In this document: piece by piece, positions 1-6,027 of the stretch
Position numbering within the stretch: the first letter of the stretch is position 1
Layout of the letters: each line of letters starts with the position of its first letter
From: an uncultured Faecalibacterium sp.
Lineage (GTDB): Bacteria > Bacillota > Clostridia > Oscillospirales > Ruminococcaceae
Reading direction: 5' to 3'
Assembly: GCA_900765705.1 (NCBI GenBank)
Contig: CAAFSR010000435.1
Span: forward strand, 1 to 9,166
DNA length: 9,166 nt
Position numbers and translations under genes: made by a program
Notes under the pieces: generated by a model
Databases searched by the model: none
The model's input: the letters and a program-made list of their open reading frames with translations, nothing else
What the model was told of the DNA's origin: nothing

Positions 1-39
1 CAACGTGGCCAGTGCACTGCGCAAGCTGGGTGCGGATGT
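1..39 (+). repeat. 39-base exact direct repeat, copy A (matches 566-604 in coaBC)
   Basis: Bases 1-39 are identical to bases 566-604, which encode residues 22-35 of CoaBC. The match ends at base 40 (c here, g at 605). It begins at the first base of the window, so it may extend further left. Here the copy sits where coaX should continue on the other strand. Confidence 0.97.
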
Positions 40-316
40 CCGGCGAAACGATGACCGGCTTTTTGCCGGTGTAGTGACGGGCGCACTCGGCCAGTGCCCC
101 GGTGATCTGGGGCACTACGCTGGTGAGCACCGCCCCCTCAAAGCGCATGGGGCGCTCCGGGTGGCGGCGGTGCGAAAATATTTTGTCCATCTCGGCACGA
201 TACTCTGCAGCCGTGCGGGTGCGCACCGTGTCCATGCGCGCCACAAAGCATACACGTCCGTCCCGGATGCCCCCAAGGGCGACGGTGGTGTTGCCTATAT
301 CAATGGCTAAGATCAT
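1..316 (-). CDS. coaX: Type III pantothenate kinase, N-terminal fragment (3' end cut by window edge and a foreign-looking junction)
   Basis: CoaX phosphorylates pantothenate to 4'-phosphopantothenate, the first committed step of CoA synthesis, in the cytoplasm. The start is ATG at 316-314, with AGGA about 10 bases upstream. The fragment opens with the acetate/sugar-kinase style phosphate-binding motif (MILAIDIGNT, residues 1-10). It continues with the family's R-M-D-T and R-T-x-x-E-Y block (residues 27-39) and a T-S-V-V-P-Q motif (65-70), then KPVIVSPDIRT, which fits the usual 'PLVVGPGIKTG' segment. The family is normally about 255 residues, so roughly two thirds is missing. From about residue 93 on, the DNA is a copy of antisense coaBC sequence (bases 1-39), so the last dozen codons are probably not genuine CoaX. 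Divergent coaBC fits the pathway. The identity is firm; whether this locus is intact in the organism is not. Confidence 0.88.
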   Translation of the reverse strand, partial: MILAIDIGNTTVALGGIRDGRVCFVARMDTVRTRTAAEYRAEMDKIFSHRRHPERPMRFEGAVLTSVVPQITGALAECARHYTGKKPVIVSPDIRTQLAQCTGHV

Positions 317-374
317 AATTCTGTTTTCCTTTTCAAATCAAAAGAAAAGAACTCGTTTACTCTTTGTCAAGCGT

Positions 375-403
375 ATTTTACCGCATTTTTGTTCCAGATA
401 CAA
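375..403 (-). promoter_or_regulatory. Putative coaX promoter
   Basis: On the minus strand, TTGTAT (398-403) is followed after 17 bases by TAAAAT (375-380). This lies about 60 bases upstream of the coaX start codon. A second TTGACA hexamer nearby (minus strand, about 364-369) has no good -10 partner. Confidence 0.5.
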
Positions 404-422
404 GTTCCCGGCAAAGATTTTG

Positions 423-451
423 TTGTGCTGGCGGAAGTTTTGCATTATACT
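423..451 (+). promoter_or_regulatory. Putative coaBC promoter
   Basis: TTGTGC (423-428), a 17-base spacer, then TATACT (446-451). The predicted transcription start is near 458, giving a leader of about 43 bases. The -35 boxes of this promoter and the coaX promoter are about 20 bases apart, back to back. Confidence 0.55.
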
Positions 452-500
452 AAGGAAAGATATGTGGAAAAGAACTGTTTTTCCGGGAGGTAAACGAACC

Positions 501-1697
501 ATGGATCTGAACGGCAAGTGCGTCCTGCTGGGCGTGAGCGGCGGCATTGCCGCCTATAAGATGGCCAACGTGGCCAGTGCACTGCGCAAGCTGGGTGCGG
601 ATGTGGAGGTCATCATGACTCAAAACGCCACCCAGTTCATCACCCCTCTCACCTTCGAGACCCTGACAGGCCACAAGTGCATGGTGGATACCTTTGACCG
701 GGATTTCAAGTTTGAGGTCACCCACATCTCGCTGGCCAAAAAGGCGGACGTGATCCTTGTCGCCCCCGCCACCGCAAATGTTATTGCCAAAATGGCGCAC
801 GGCATTGCGGACGATATGCTTACCACTGTGGTGCTGGCCGCAAAATGTCCCAAGCTTGTGGCCCCCGCCATGAACACCGGCATGCTGGAAAACCCCATCA
901 CGCAGGATAACCTTGCCACGCTGGAGCGGTACAGCTTTACCGTCATCCCCTCCGAAAGCGGTGTGCTGGCCTGCAAGGATGTGGGCAGCGGCCGCCTGCC
1001 CAAGGAGGAAGTGCTGCTGGAGCACATCCTGCACACCATCGCCCGCCCGAAGGACTTAGCCGGGGTGCGCATCGCGGTGACCGCCGGCCCCACGCAGGAA
1101 GCGCTGGACCCGGTGCGCTACCTGACCAACCACTCCACCGGCAAAATGGGCTACGCCCTTGCCCGCGCCGCCGCCATGCGGGGCGCAGAGGTGACCCTGA
1201 TCCACGGACAGACCGCCCTGCCGCCGGTAAAGTTCACCACCGATGTGCCGGTGACCAGCGCGCAGCAGATGTACGAGGCGGTGACCAGCCGCTTTGACAC
1301 CACCGATGTGCTCATCATGGCTGCCGCCGTGGCGGACTACCGCCCCGCCACCGTGGCCGATGACAAGATCAAAAAGAAGGACGGCGACCTTTCCATCCCG
1401 GTGGAGCGCACCGAGGACATCCTTGGCACCATCGGCCCCCGCAAGACCCACCAGTTTTTGTGCGGCTTTTCCATGGAGACCCGGGATCTTGTGGAAAACT
1501 CTTCCGCGAAGCTGGCCAAGAAGAATCTGGACATGGTGGTGGCCAACAACCTCAAGGTGGCCGGTGCCGGCTTTGGGGTGGACACCAACGTTGTCACCTT
1601 CATCACCCCGGACGGCACCCGGGAGCTGCCCCTGATGAGCAAGGCAGACGTGGCCGATGCCATTCTGGACGAGATCCTGCAGCGCCGGGCAAAATAA
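501..1697 (+). CDS. coaBC: Bifunctional phosphopantothenoylcysteine decarboxylase / phosphopantothenate-cysteine ligase
   Basis: This cytoplasmic enzyme joins cysteine to 4'-phosphopantothenate using a nucleotide triphosphate (CoaB), then decarboxylates the product to 4'-phosphopantetheine with FMN (CoaC). Product length is 398 residues, normal for the family. The start is ATG 501, behind GGGAGG at 485-490; the frame is open upstream but has no comparable ribosome site. The CoaC flavoprotein domain (about 1-185) shows SGGIAAYK (13-20), the catalytic His75 in VTHISLA, APATAN (88-93), PAMN with Asn125, and the Cys158 flap in LACKDVGSGR. The CoaB domain (about 186-398) shows TAGPTQEALDPVR (194-206), TNHSTGKMG with Asn210, AAAVADYRP (274-282) and Lys289 in KIKK. 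All key residues match E. coli Dfp numbering. Divergent coaX supplies its substrate. Confidence 0.97.
   Translation: MDLNGKCVLLGVSGGIAAYKMANVASALRKLGADVEVIMTQNATQFITPLTFETLTGHKCMVDTFDRDFKFEVTHISLAKKADVILVAPATANVIAKMAHGIADDMLTTVVLAAKCPKLVAPAMNTGMLENPITQDNLATLERYSFTVIPSESGVLACKDVGSGRLPKEEVLLEHILHTIARPKDLAGVRIAVTAGPTQEALDPVRYLTNHSTGKMGYALARAAAMRGAEVTLIHGQTALPPVKFTTDVPVTSAQQMYEAVTSRFDTTDVLIMAAAVADYRPATVADDKIKKKDGDLSIPVERTEDILGTIGPRKTHQFLCGFSMETRDLVENSSAKLAKKNLDMVVANNLKVAGAGFGVDTNVVTFITPDGTRELPLMSKADVADAILDEILQRRAK
566..604 (+). repeat. 39-base exact direct repeat, copy B (within coaBC)
   Basis: This is the copy in its natural context: it encodes an ordinary part of the CoaC domain (residues 22-35). 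It is therefore the likely source of the copy at 1-39. Confidence 0.97.
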
Positions 1698-1746
1698 CTG
1701 CCCTGCCGGGTGCAGCACCGACTTTCCGGCCTGCACAATACAGCGG

Positions 1747-1776
1747 GGATTTTGTTGTACACATATCACAAAATCC
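1747..1776. promoter_or_regulatory. Inverted repeat upstream of murC (9-bp arms)
   Basis: GGATTTTGT (1747-1755), 12 bases, then ACAAAATCC (1768-1776): perfect 9-bp arms. It lies between the coaBC stop and the murC promoter. It could be a weak coaBC terminator, but it is AT-rich and not followed by a T-run, or it could be a protein-binding site. A second perfect repeat, CCGAA-AA-TTCGG, follows at 1798-1809. No function is assigned. Confidence 0.4.
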
Positions 1777-1818
1777 ACAAAAGATTTATGGTTCTTTCCG
1801 AAAATTCGGCCTTACCTG

Positions 1819-1847
1819 TTTATTTTATGCTGCAAAAATTATATAAT
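1819..1847 (+). promoter_or_regulatory. Putative murC promoter
   Basis: A consensus TATAAT lies at 1842-1847, with a weak -35 (TTTATT, 1819-1824) 17 bases upstream in an AT-rich stretch. The predicted leader is about 65 bases. Confidence 0.55.
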
Positions 1848-1919
1848 AAAGATGTATCCCTATGTTTGGAAGGAATCGGTCTGCGCTGCAGCCGTTAATA
1901 TTTGGAGGAGAGCCTTACT

Positions 1920-3305
1920 ATGTTCATGTACTCGGATTATAGCCAGCATCTGCTGGACCATGTAAAAAAGATCCACTTTATCGGCTGCGGCGGCAGCGGA
2001 ATGTACCCGCTGATCCAGATCTTAGCCGCCAAGGGCTACGAGCTGTCCGGCAGCGATGTGCTGGACGGCAGCATCATCCGCTACGAGCGGGAGATGGGCG
2101 TAAAGGTCAGCCTTGGCCACAACGCCGATAATGTCATTGGTGCGGACATGGTGGTGTACTCTGCCGCCATCTCCAAGGATAACGTGGAGCTGAACGCAGC
2201 CGCCTCCTACGGCATTCCCACCGTGGAGCGCAGCGTGCTGCTGGGCTATGTGAGCCGCCTGTACAAGCAGAGCATCTGCGTGTCCGGCACCCACGGCAAG
2301 ACCACCACCACCTCCATGATCACCACCGCGCTGGAGCTGGCCGGCCGCGATCCCTCTGCGGTCATCGGCGGCAAGCTGCCCCTCATCAACGGCTACGGCA
2401 AGGCCGGCAAGGGCGATGATATCGTTATCGAGGCCTGCGAGTTCGCCGAGACCTTCCTGAAGCTGACCCCCTACCTGTCTGTTGTGCTGAACATTGACAA
2501 CGACCATCTGGACTACTACGGCAGCATGGGCGAGCTGAAGTTCGCCTTCAAGCGCTTTGCCCTGATGACCCAGTTCATGATCTTTGCCAACGCCGATGAC
2601 AAGAACACCATGGATGTGATGTACACGCTGGACCGCCGGGTGCGCACCTTTGCCATCAACAACCACGGCGATTACCGCGCCGTCAACGTCAACGAGTATA
2701 AGCCCGGCTTCTTCGAGTTCGACCTGAAGGAGTGGAACACGACCGACACTACCCGCATCCGCCTGTCCGTGCCCGGCCGCCACAACATCTACAACGCTCT
2801 GGCCATGTGCGCCGTGTGCCGCTTTGTGGGCCTGAGCGCCGAGCAGTGCGCCGAGGCTGCGCTGAACTTCAAGGGCGCAGGCCGCCGCTTTGAGGTGTAC
2901 GGCGAGTGCAACGGTGCGCTGGTCATCGACGACTACGCCCACCATCCCACCGAGCTGCGCGCCACCCTGAACACCGCCAAGGAGATGGGCTACAAGCGCC
3001 TGATCGCCGTCCACCAGCCGTTTACATACAGCCGTACCAAGATGCTGTTCAACGACTTTGTAGACGTGCTCAAGATCCCGGACATCACGGTGCTGACCCC
3101 CATCATGGGCAGCCGCGAGCCCAACGACCCCACCATTACCAGCGCCAAGCTGGCCGCACAGATCCCCGGCTCTGTACTGGTGGACGGTCTGAAGGAGGCC
3201 GCCGACTGGGTAAAGCAGAACGCCCAGCCCGGTGATCTGGTCATCACCCTCGGCTGCGGCGATATCTATAAAGCCGGCAAGATGATGGTGGAAAAGGATC
3301 AGTAA
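1920..3305 (+). CDS. murC: UDP-N-acetylmuramate--L-alanine ligase
   Basis: MurC uses ATP to add L-alanine to UDP-MurNAc, starting the peptidoglycan stem peptide, in the cytoplasm. The product is 461 residues, typical for MurC. ATG 1920 is chosen because GGAGGAG (1904-1910) sits 9 bases upstream; an upstream TTG at 1902 overlaps that site. The N-terminal Rossmann-like domain has the glycine loop GCGGSGM (22-28). The central ATPase domain has the P-loop GTHGKTTTT (123-131), EACEF (171-175) and NIDNDHLDYY (191-200). The C-terminal domain begins near PGRHNIYNALA (285-295) and carries the MurC signature DDYAHHPTE (337-345), QPFTYSRTK (366-374) and a final LGCGDIYKAG (444-453). It appears to be transcribed alone, from its own promoter to the terminator just after the stop. 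No other cell-wall gene adjoins it here. Confidence 0.97.
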   Translation: MFMYSDYSQHLLDHVKKIHFIGCGGSGMYPLIQILAAKGYELSGSDVLDGSIIRYEREMGVKVSLGHNADNVIGADMVVYSAAISKDNVELNAAASYGIPTVERSVLLGYVSRLYKQSICVSGTHGKTTTTSMITTALELAGRDPSAVIGGKLPLINGYGKAGKGDDIVIEACEFAETFLKLTPYLSVVLNIDNDHLDYYGSMGELKFAFKRFALMTQFMIFANADDKNTMDVMYTLDRRVRTFAINNHGDYRAVNVNEYKPGFFEFDLKEWNTTDTTRIRLSVPGRHNIYNALAMCAVCRFVGLSAEQCAEAALNFKGAGRRFEVYGECNGALVIDDYAHHPTELRATLNTAKEMGYKRLIAVHQPFTYSRTKMLFNDFVDVLKIPDITVLTPIMGSREPNDPTITSAKLAAQIPGSVLVDGLKEAADWVKQNAQPGDLVITLGCGDIYKAGKMMVEKDQ

Positions 3306-3330
3306 GCCCAGTAAGCAGTAAATAAAAGAT

Positions 3331-3374
3331 AAAGGGACACCGGACAGCCTGCGGGCCGTCCGGTGTCCCTTTTT
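3331..3374. terminator. Strong, probably bidirectional terminator between murC and the toxin gene
   Basis: Perfect 15-bp arms (3331-3345 and 3358-3372) enclose a 12-base loop that can pair further. Five T residues end the structure at 3370-3374. It begins 25 bases after the murC stop. In the minus direction the A-rich left arm gives a T-rich tail, so it can also stop the convergent yoeB transcript, which ends at 3405. Confidence 0.93.
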
Positions 3375-3387
3375 AGGCAGATCGTGA

Positions 3388-3399
3388 AGATACAGCAGC
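3388..3399 (+). repeat. 12-base direct repeat, left copy, flanking the toxin-antitoxin cassette
   Basis: AGATACAGCAGC at 3388-3399 recurs exactly at 4029-4040. The two copies lie just outside the cassette. The left copy also overlaps a perfect 14-base palindrome (ACAGCAG|CTGCTGT, 3392-3405) at the end of the toxin gene. Confidence 0.6.
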
Positions 3400-3404
3400 T
3401 GCTG

Positions 3405-3668
3405 TCAGGTGTCATCGTAATGTCCGCGGCAGGAAACAATGAACACAATGCCGTTTTCTTCATAGTAAACGATGCGGTTCACATCGTCGATACGGCGGCT
3501 CCACCAGCCGCTGAGCGTACCGCGCAGCGGTTCCGGCTTGCCTATGCCGTCAAATGCGTTGCGAGCGATATCCTTGATCAGCGCGTTGATGCGTTTCAGC
3601 GTCTTTTTATCCTGCATCTGCCAATAAAGGTAATCCTCCCATGCGCGATCCTCCCACAGCAGCCGCAT
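3405..3668 (-). CDS. yoeB: Toxin of the YoeB/Txe family (ribosome-dependent mRNA interferase)
   Basis: YoeB toxins bind the ribosomal A site and cut mRNA during translation; the partner antitoxin neutralises them. The product is 87 residues, close to the 84 of E. coli YoeB. Family signatures are WEDYLYWQ (10-17), KPEPLRG (44-50), LSGWWSRRI (52-60), NRIVY (64-68) and the C-terminal CRGHY (80-84). The residues known to matter in E. coli YoeB fall at identical numbers: Glu46, Arg65, His83 and Tyr84. The usual CRYHY end has Gly in place of the first Tyr, and three extra residues follow. The ATG overlaps the antitoxin stop by one base (TGATG), so translation is probably coupled. An active toxin is expected, though not shown. 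Confidence 0.93.
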   Translation of the reverse strand: MRLLWEDRAWEDYLYWQMQDKKTLKRINALIKDIARNAFDGIGKPEPLRGTLSGWWSRRIDDVNRIVYYEENGIVFIVSCRGHYDDT

Positions 3669-3925
3669 CAGGCTTCCTCGATGAGGTCATGCGGGGCAAA
3701 ATGCGCCTTGCCGCTGCGCACATCCCGCATGATGCCTTCCAGATAACGCTGATTGGCAGAGGAATAAAAAGGGTCTGCGGTCAGCTCGAACGGAATGCGC
3801 TTTTCCCGGGCGCAAGCCTTAAGAAAGATAGTGATGGCCGTGTTCATGCTCAGGCCGATCTCGTCAAAGGTCTGCTCCGCTTCATGCTTCACGGCATCAT
3901 CCACGCGTACACTGATCTGTGCCAT
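3668..3925 (-). CDS. Antitoxin of the RelB/DinJ family
   Basis: An 85-residue antitoxin expected to bind and block the downstream YoeB-type toxin and to repress its own promoter. The start is ATG 3925-3923 with a near-perfect AGGAGG (complement of 3934-3939) 8 bases upstream; an in-frame ATG at 3982 lies upstream of the predicted promoter and is rejected. The N-terminus (AQISVRVDDAVKHEAEQTF) is the short beta strand of a ribbon-helix-helix DNA-binding fold, followed by the RelB/DinJ hallmark IGLSMNTAITIFLKACARE (about 23-41) and IPFEL (44-48). The C-terminal half should be the toxin-wrapping part. YoeB classically pairs with a YefM/Phd-fold antitoxin, so this is the alternative RelB-type pairing known in some Firmicutes. 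The exact family name is moderately sure; the antitoxin role is strongly supported by the overlap. Confidence 0.92.
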   Translation of the reverse strand: MAQISVRVDDAVKHEAEQTFDEIGLSMNTAITIFLKACAREKRIPFELTADPFYSSANQRYLEGIMRDVRSGKAHFAPHDLIEEA

Positions 3926-3949
3926 GTCCAGCACCTCCTTCTTTCTTTG

Positions 3950-3978
3950 ATTGTACCATAAATGAAAGCAGAACGCAA
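3950..3978 (-). promoter_or_regulatory. Putative toxin-antitoxin promoter with overlapping inverted repeats
   Basis: On the minus strand, TTGCGT (3973-3978), a 17-base spacer, then an extended -10, TGG-TACAAT (-10 at 3950-3955). Two inverted repeats overlap it: TTGATTG (3947-3953) with CAATCAA (3976-3982), centres 29 bases apart, and GAAAGCA (3964-3970) with TGCTTTC (3985-3991). Arms sitting on the -10 and -35 are what an autoregulatory operator would look like. Confidence 0.55.
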
Positions 3979-4028
3979 TCAATATGCTTTCTTTTTATTG
4001 TATGCCTTTTACTCTGAAATATTCCCGT

Positions 4029-4040
4029 AGATACAGCAGC
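4029..4040 (+). repeat. 12-base direct repeat, right copy, flanking the toxin-antitoxin cassette
   Basis: Exact copy of 3388-3399, 641 bases away. It overlaps the left foot of the hairpin at 4038-4069. Confidence 0.6.
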
Positions 4041-4069
4041 GCCCCGCAGCCGAATGGCTGCGGGGCGCT
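4038..4069 (-). terminator. GC-rich hairpin, likely terminator of the transporter operon
   Basis: Perfect 14-bp arms (4038-4051 and 4056-4069) enclose a GAAT loop. It lies about 40 bases beyond the stop of the heptad-repeat gene. The T-run is better on the plus side (CTTTTCT after 4072) than on the minus side, where the operon ends, so efficiency and direction are uncertain. Confidence 0.65.
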
Positions 4070-4110
4070 CCTGCTTTTCTATCTACGATTCTGGAAGGAT
4101 GTTGGCAATA

Positions 4111-6021
4111 TCAGAACTTGAACAGGTTCAGGATGCGCTGCCACAGGCGGGGGAAGATGTTGCCCTCCTTCACCGTTTCGGTCTCGGCCACGATGCTGTC
4201 GGCAGAGGCCACGGTCTCGGCGGTCTTATAAACGAACTTCACGCTGCACTCGGCATCCTCGGGGGCACCGGCAAAGCTGGTGTAGTTTTCCAGCCGGTCG
4301 GTCATCTCGTCCAGCACGGTCTTAAGGCCGTGCAGCTGGTCCTGATCCAGTGCGCCGGTCAGCTTGGAGATGCCCTCGTCGTTGAACTGGTTCAGGCCGT
4401 CGTTCAGCTGGTGGGTGCCGTCATTCAGCCGGGTCGCACCATCGTTCAGGGTGTTCACGCCATCGTACAGGGTCTTGGTACCGGCGGCCAGCTGAGCGCT
4501 GCCGTCCTTAGCGGAGTGGGCACCGTCTGCGGCGCTCTGCACACCGGCGGTGTACTGGCCCACGCTGGAAACGAAGTACCGGATCTTGGAAAGGCTGTCC
4601 TTCAGGGCACGCACATCCGCGATATCCTGGCTGTTTTCCACCTGATACTTCAGCTCTGCCTTGGCAGTGTCCTTGGCCTCCTGCGTGGTCAGCAGCTGCA
4701 CCAGACCGCACAGCATGGAGGGGTCGTAGTTCTGCATCAGGTGCAGAGCAGCCTCCAGATCGTGGTTGGTCTTGGTGGCGGAAAGGTACAGGGCCAGATC
4801 CAGCTGGCTGTCCTTGAAGCTGGGAGCCTGCTCCCAGATGGTGCGCACCATCTTGCGGCGGCCGGCAGCCAGCGTTTTGTCGTTCATGGTCAGGATGTTG
4901 TCAATGACGGCGGCGTAGTTGTCCCAAGTCATGTCGGTGTCGATCAGGCCGCCCTCTTTCAGGGTCTTGTTGGCAGAAGCCAGCACGCCGTCCGCCACCT
5001 GCTGTGCGCCACTGTTCAGGGCGCTGTTGTTGGAGCTCAGGGTGTCCAGACCATCGGTCAGCTGGCCCAGACCGCTATCCAGTGCGGCTGCACCATTGTT
5101 CAGGGTGTTGGCGCCATCCAGCAGCGCCAGCACACCGCCGGCCAGCTGGCTGGTACCGTCCTCCAGCTGAGAAGCGCCGTCCAGCAGCTGGCTCATGGCG
5201 TCGTTCAGCTGGTTGATGCCGTCGGTCAGGTCGTTGATGCTGCTCAGGTCAAATACGTTGTCCGTACCCAGAGCCGCTGCGCTGGTGGCGCAGGCCAGCA
5301 TCACCTGCGGGCAGGTCAGACCGGTGACATCCGCCTCCACCGTGATGGTGTCCTGCAGATAGTCCTCAAGGGTGTCCAGCTCATCCGGCAGCAGACCGGA
5401 CAGGGAGTCCTTCACGCCCGGCAGGGTGACAAAGGCAGCTACGCTGCTCTTACCGGCGGCCTCCACCACACCGTGAGCAGCCGCCACGTTGGTGGCCTCC
5501 TGCCCGAAGATCACGCCCACAGCGGTAAGCAGCGGGGTGACGATGGTGCGGTCGGTGCCGTTCACCTTCACAGTGCCGGTCTCGTTGTTCTTCAGGGCGA
5601 TGGTCACGGTCAGGTGGCCGCTTTTACCGATCAGATCTTCCAGCGCAGCCTGCTGCCCGTCCAGTGCGTAGGTAACGTCGGCCTGAATGGGCAGGGCGCG
5701 GGTAGTCTCGCCCTTGTAGTACACGTCGGTATCGTCGGTATTCCACACCAGCTTCTCGCCGTCCTGTGTGAACTCGGCGCTGCTCTCGGTGTTCTGGATA
5801 TTGGTCAGGGTGCTCTGGTCGGTCACCTTGGACAGGCCGGAGGCACTGTAAACGTGCTCGCTGACGGTGGTGCTCTGGACAGAGCCATCGGCATTCATCA
5901 CAGCGTACACAGTCTCGGATTTGGTAAAGCTGCTGCCGCCTGCGGCAAAGGCCGGGGCTGCACAGCTTGCGGCAAGGGCGACTGCCAGCGCCGCACTGGC
6001 GAAACGAAGCGATTTTTTCAT
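4111..6021 (-). CDS. Exported protein with two blocks of Leu/Gly heptad repeats, partner of the MMPL transporter
   Basis: A 636-residue protein with a clear signal peptide (MKKSLRF, then a hydrophobic stretch; possible cleavage after AFA at 26). Residues about 30-260 look like extracellular beta-rich domains that I cannot name. Residues 265-345 are twelve unbroken 7-residue units with Leu (once Val) at 265, 272, 279 and so on to 342, and usually Gly three residues later. A second block of about eight units runs from 493 to 546, separated by a 140-residue mostly helical stretch. This is the X-X-X-Leu-X-X-Gly heptad pattern of YhgE/Pip proteins and of some Firmicute MMPL proteins. Unlike YhgE, I see no membrane segments after the signal; the C-terminus is a short amphipathic tail (LWQRILNLFKF). 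The ATG lies 6 bases after the transporter stop, with AAGGAG inside the transporter's last codons, so translation is likely coupled. Inferred role: extracytoplasmic accessory of the transporter. Confidence 0.85.
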   Translation of the reverse strand: MKKSLRFASAALAVALAASCAAPAFAAGGSSFTKSETVYAVMNADGSVQSTTVSEHVYSASGLSKVTDQSTLTNIQNTESSAEFTQDGEKLVWNTDDTDVYYKGETTRALPIQADVTYALDGQQAALEDLIGKSGHLTVTIALKNNETGTVKVNGTDRTIVTPLLTAVGVIFGQEATNVAAAHGVVEAAGKSSVAAFVTLPGVKDSLSGLLPDELDTLEDYLQDTITVEADVTGLTCPQVMLACATSAAALGTDNVFDLSSINDLTDGINQLNDAMSQLLDGASQLEDGTSQLAGGVLALLDGANTLNNGAAALDSGLGQLTDGLDTLSSNNSALNSGAQQVADGVLASANKTLKEGGLIDTDMTWDNYAAVIDNILTMNDKTLAAGRRKMVRTIWEQAPSFKDSQLDLALYLSATKTNHDLEAALHLMQNYDPSMLCGLVQLLTTQEAKDTAKAELKYQVENSQDIADVRALKDSLSKIRYFVSSVGQYTAGVQSAADGAHSAKDGSAQLAAGTKTLYDGVNTLNDGATRLNDGTHQLNDGLNQFNDEGISKLTGALDQDQLHGLKTVLDEMTDRLENYTSFAGAPEDAECSVKFVYKTAETVASADSIVAETETVKEGNIFPRLWQRILNLFKF

Positions 6022-6027
6022 AGCGCA

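Noticed and set aside
102..500. Upstream in-frame extension of coaBC
   Set aside because: It runs through antisense coaX and the promoter region. The first true CoaBC residues start at 501 behind a good ribosome site.
1056..1778. 240-codon open frame on the minus strand within coaBC
   Set aside because: Antisense shadow of the CoaB domain with no family motif.
2022..3014. 330-codon open frame on the minus strand within murC
   Set aside because: Its composition (Val/Gly/His/Gln-rich) is that of an antisense shadow; murC is unambiguous.
3926..3982. Longer antitoxin start at 3982
   Set aside because: It would precede the predicted -10 and adds residues outside the RelB/DinJ pattern; the strong AGGAGG fits the 3925 start.
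4380..5240. Imperfect 21-base periodicity, possible tandem repeat or CRISPR-like array
   Set aside because: It is simply the DNA of the Leu/Gly heptads (7 codons per unit). There are no conserved repeats with unique spacers.
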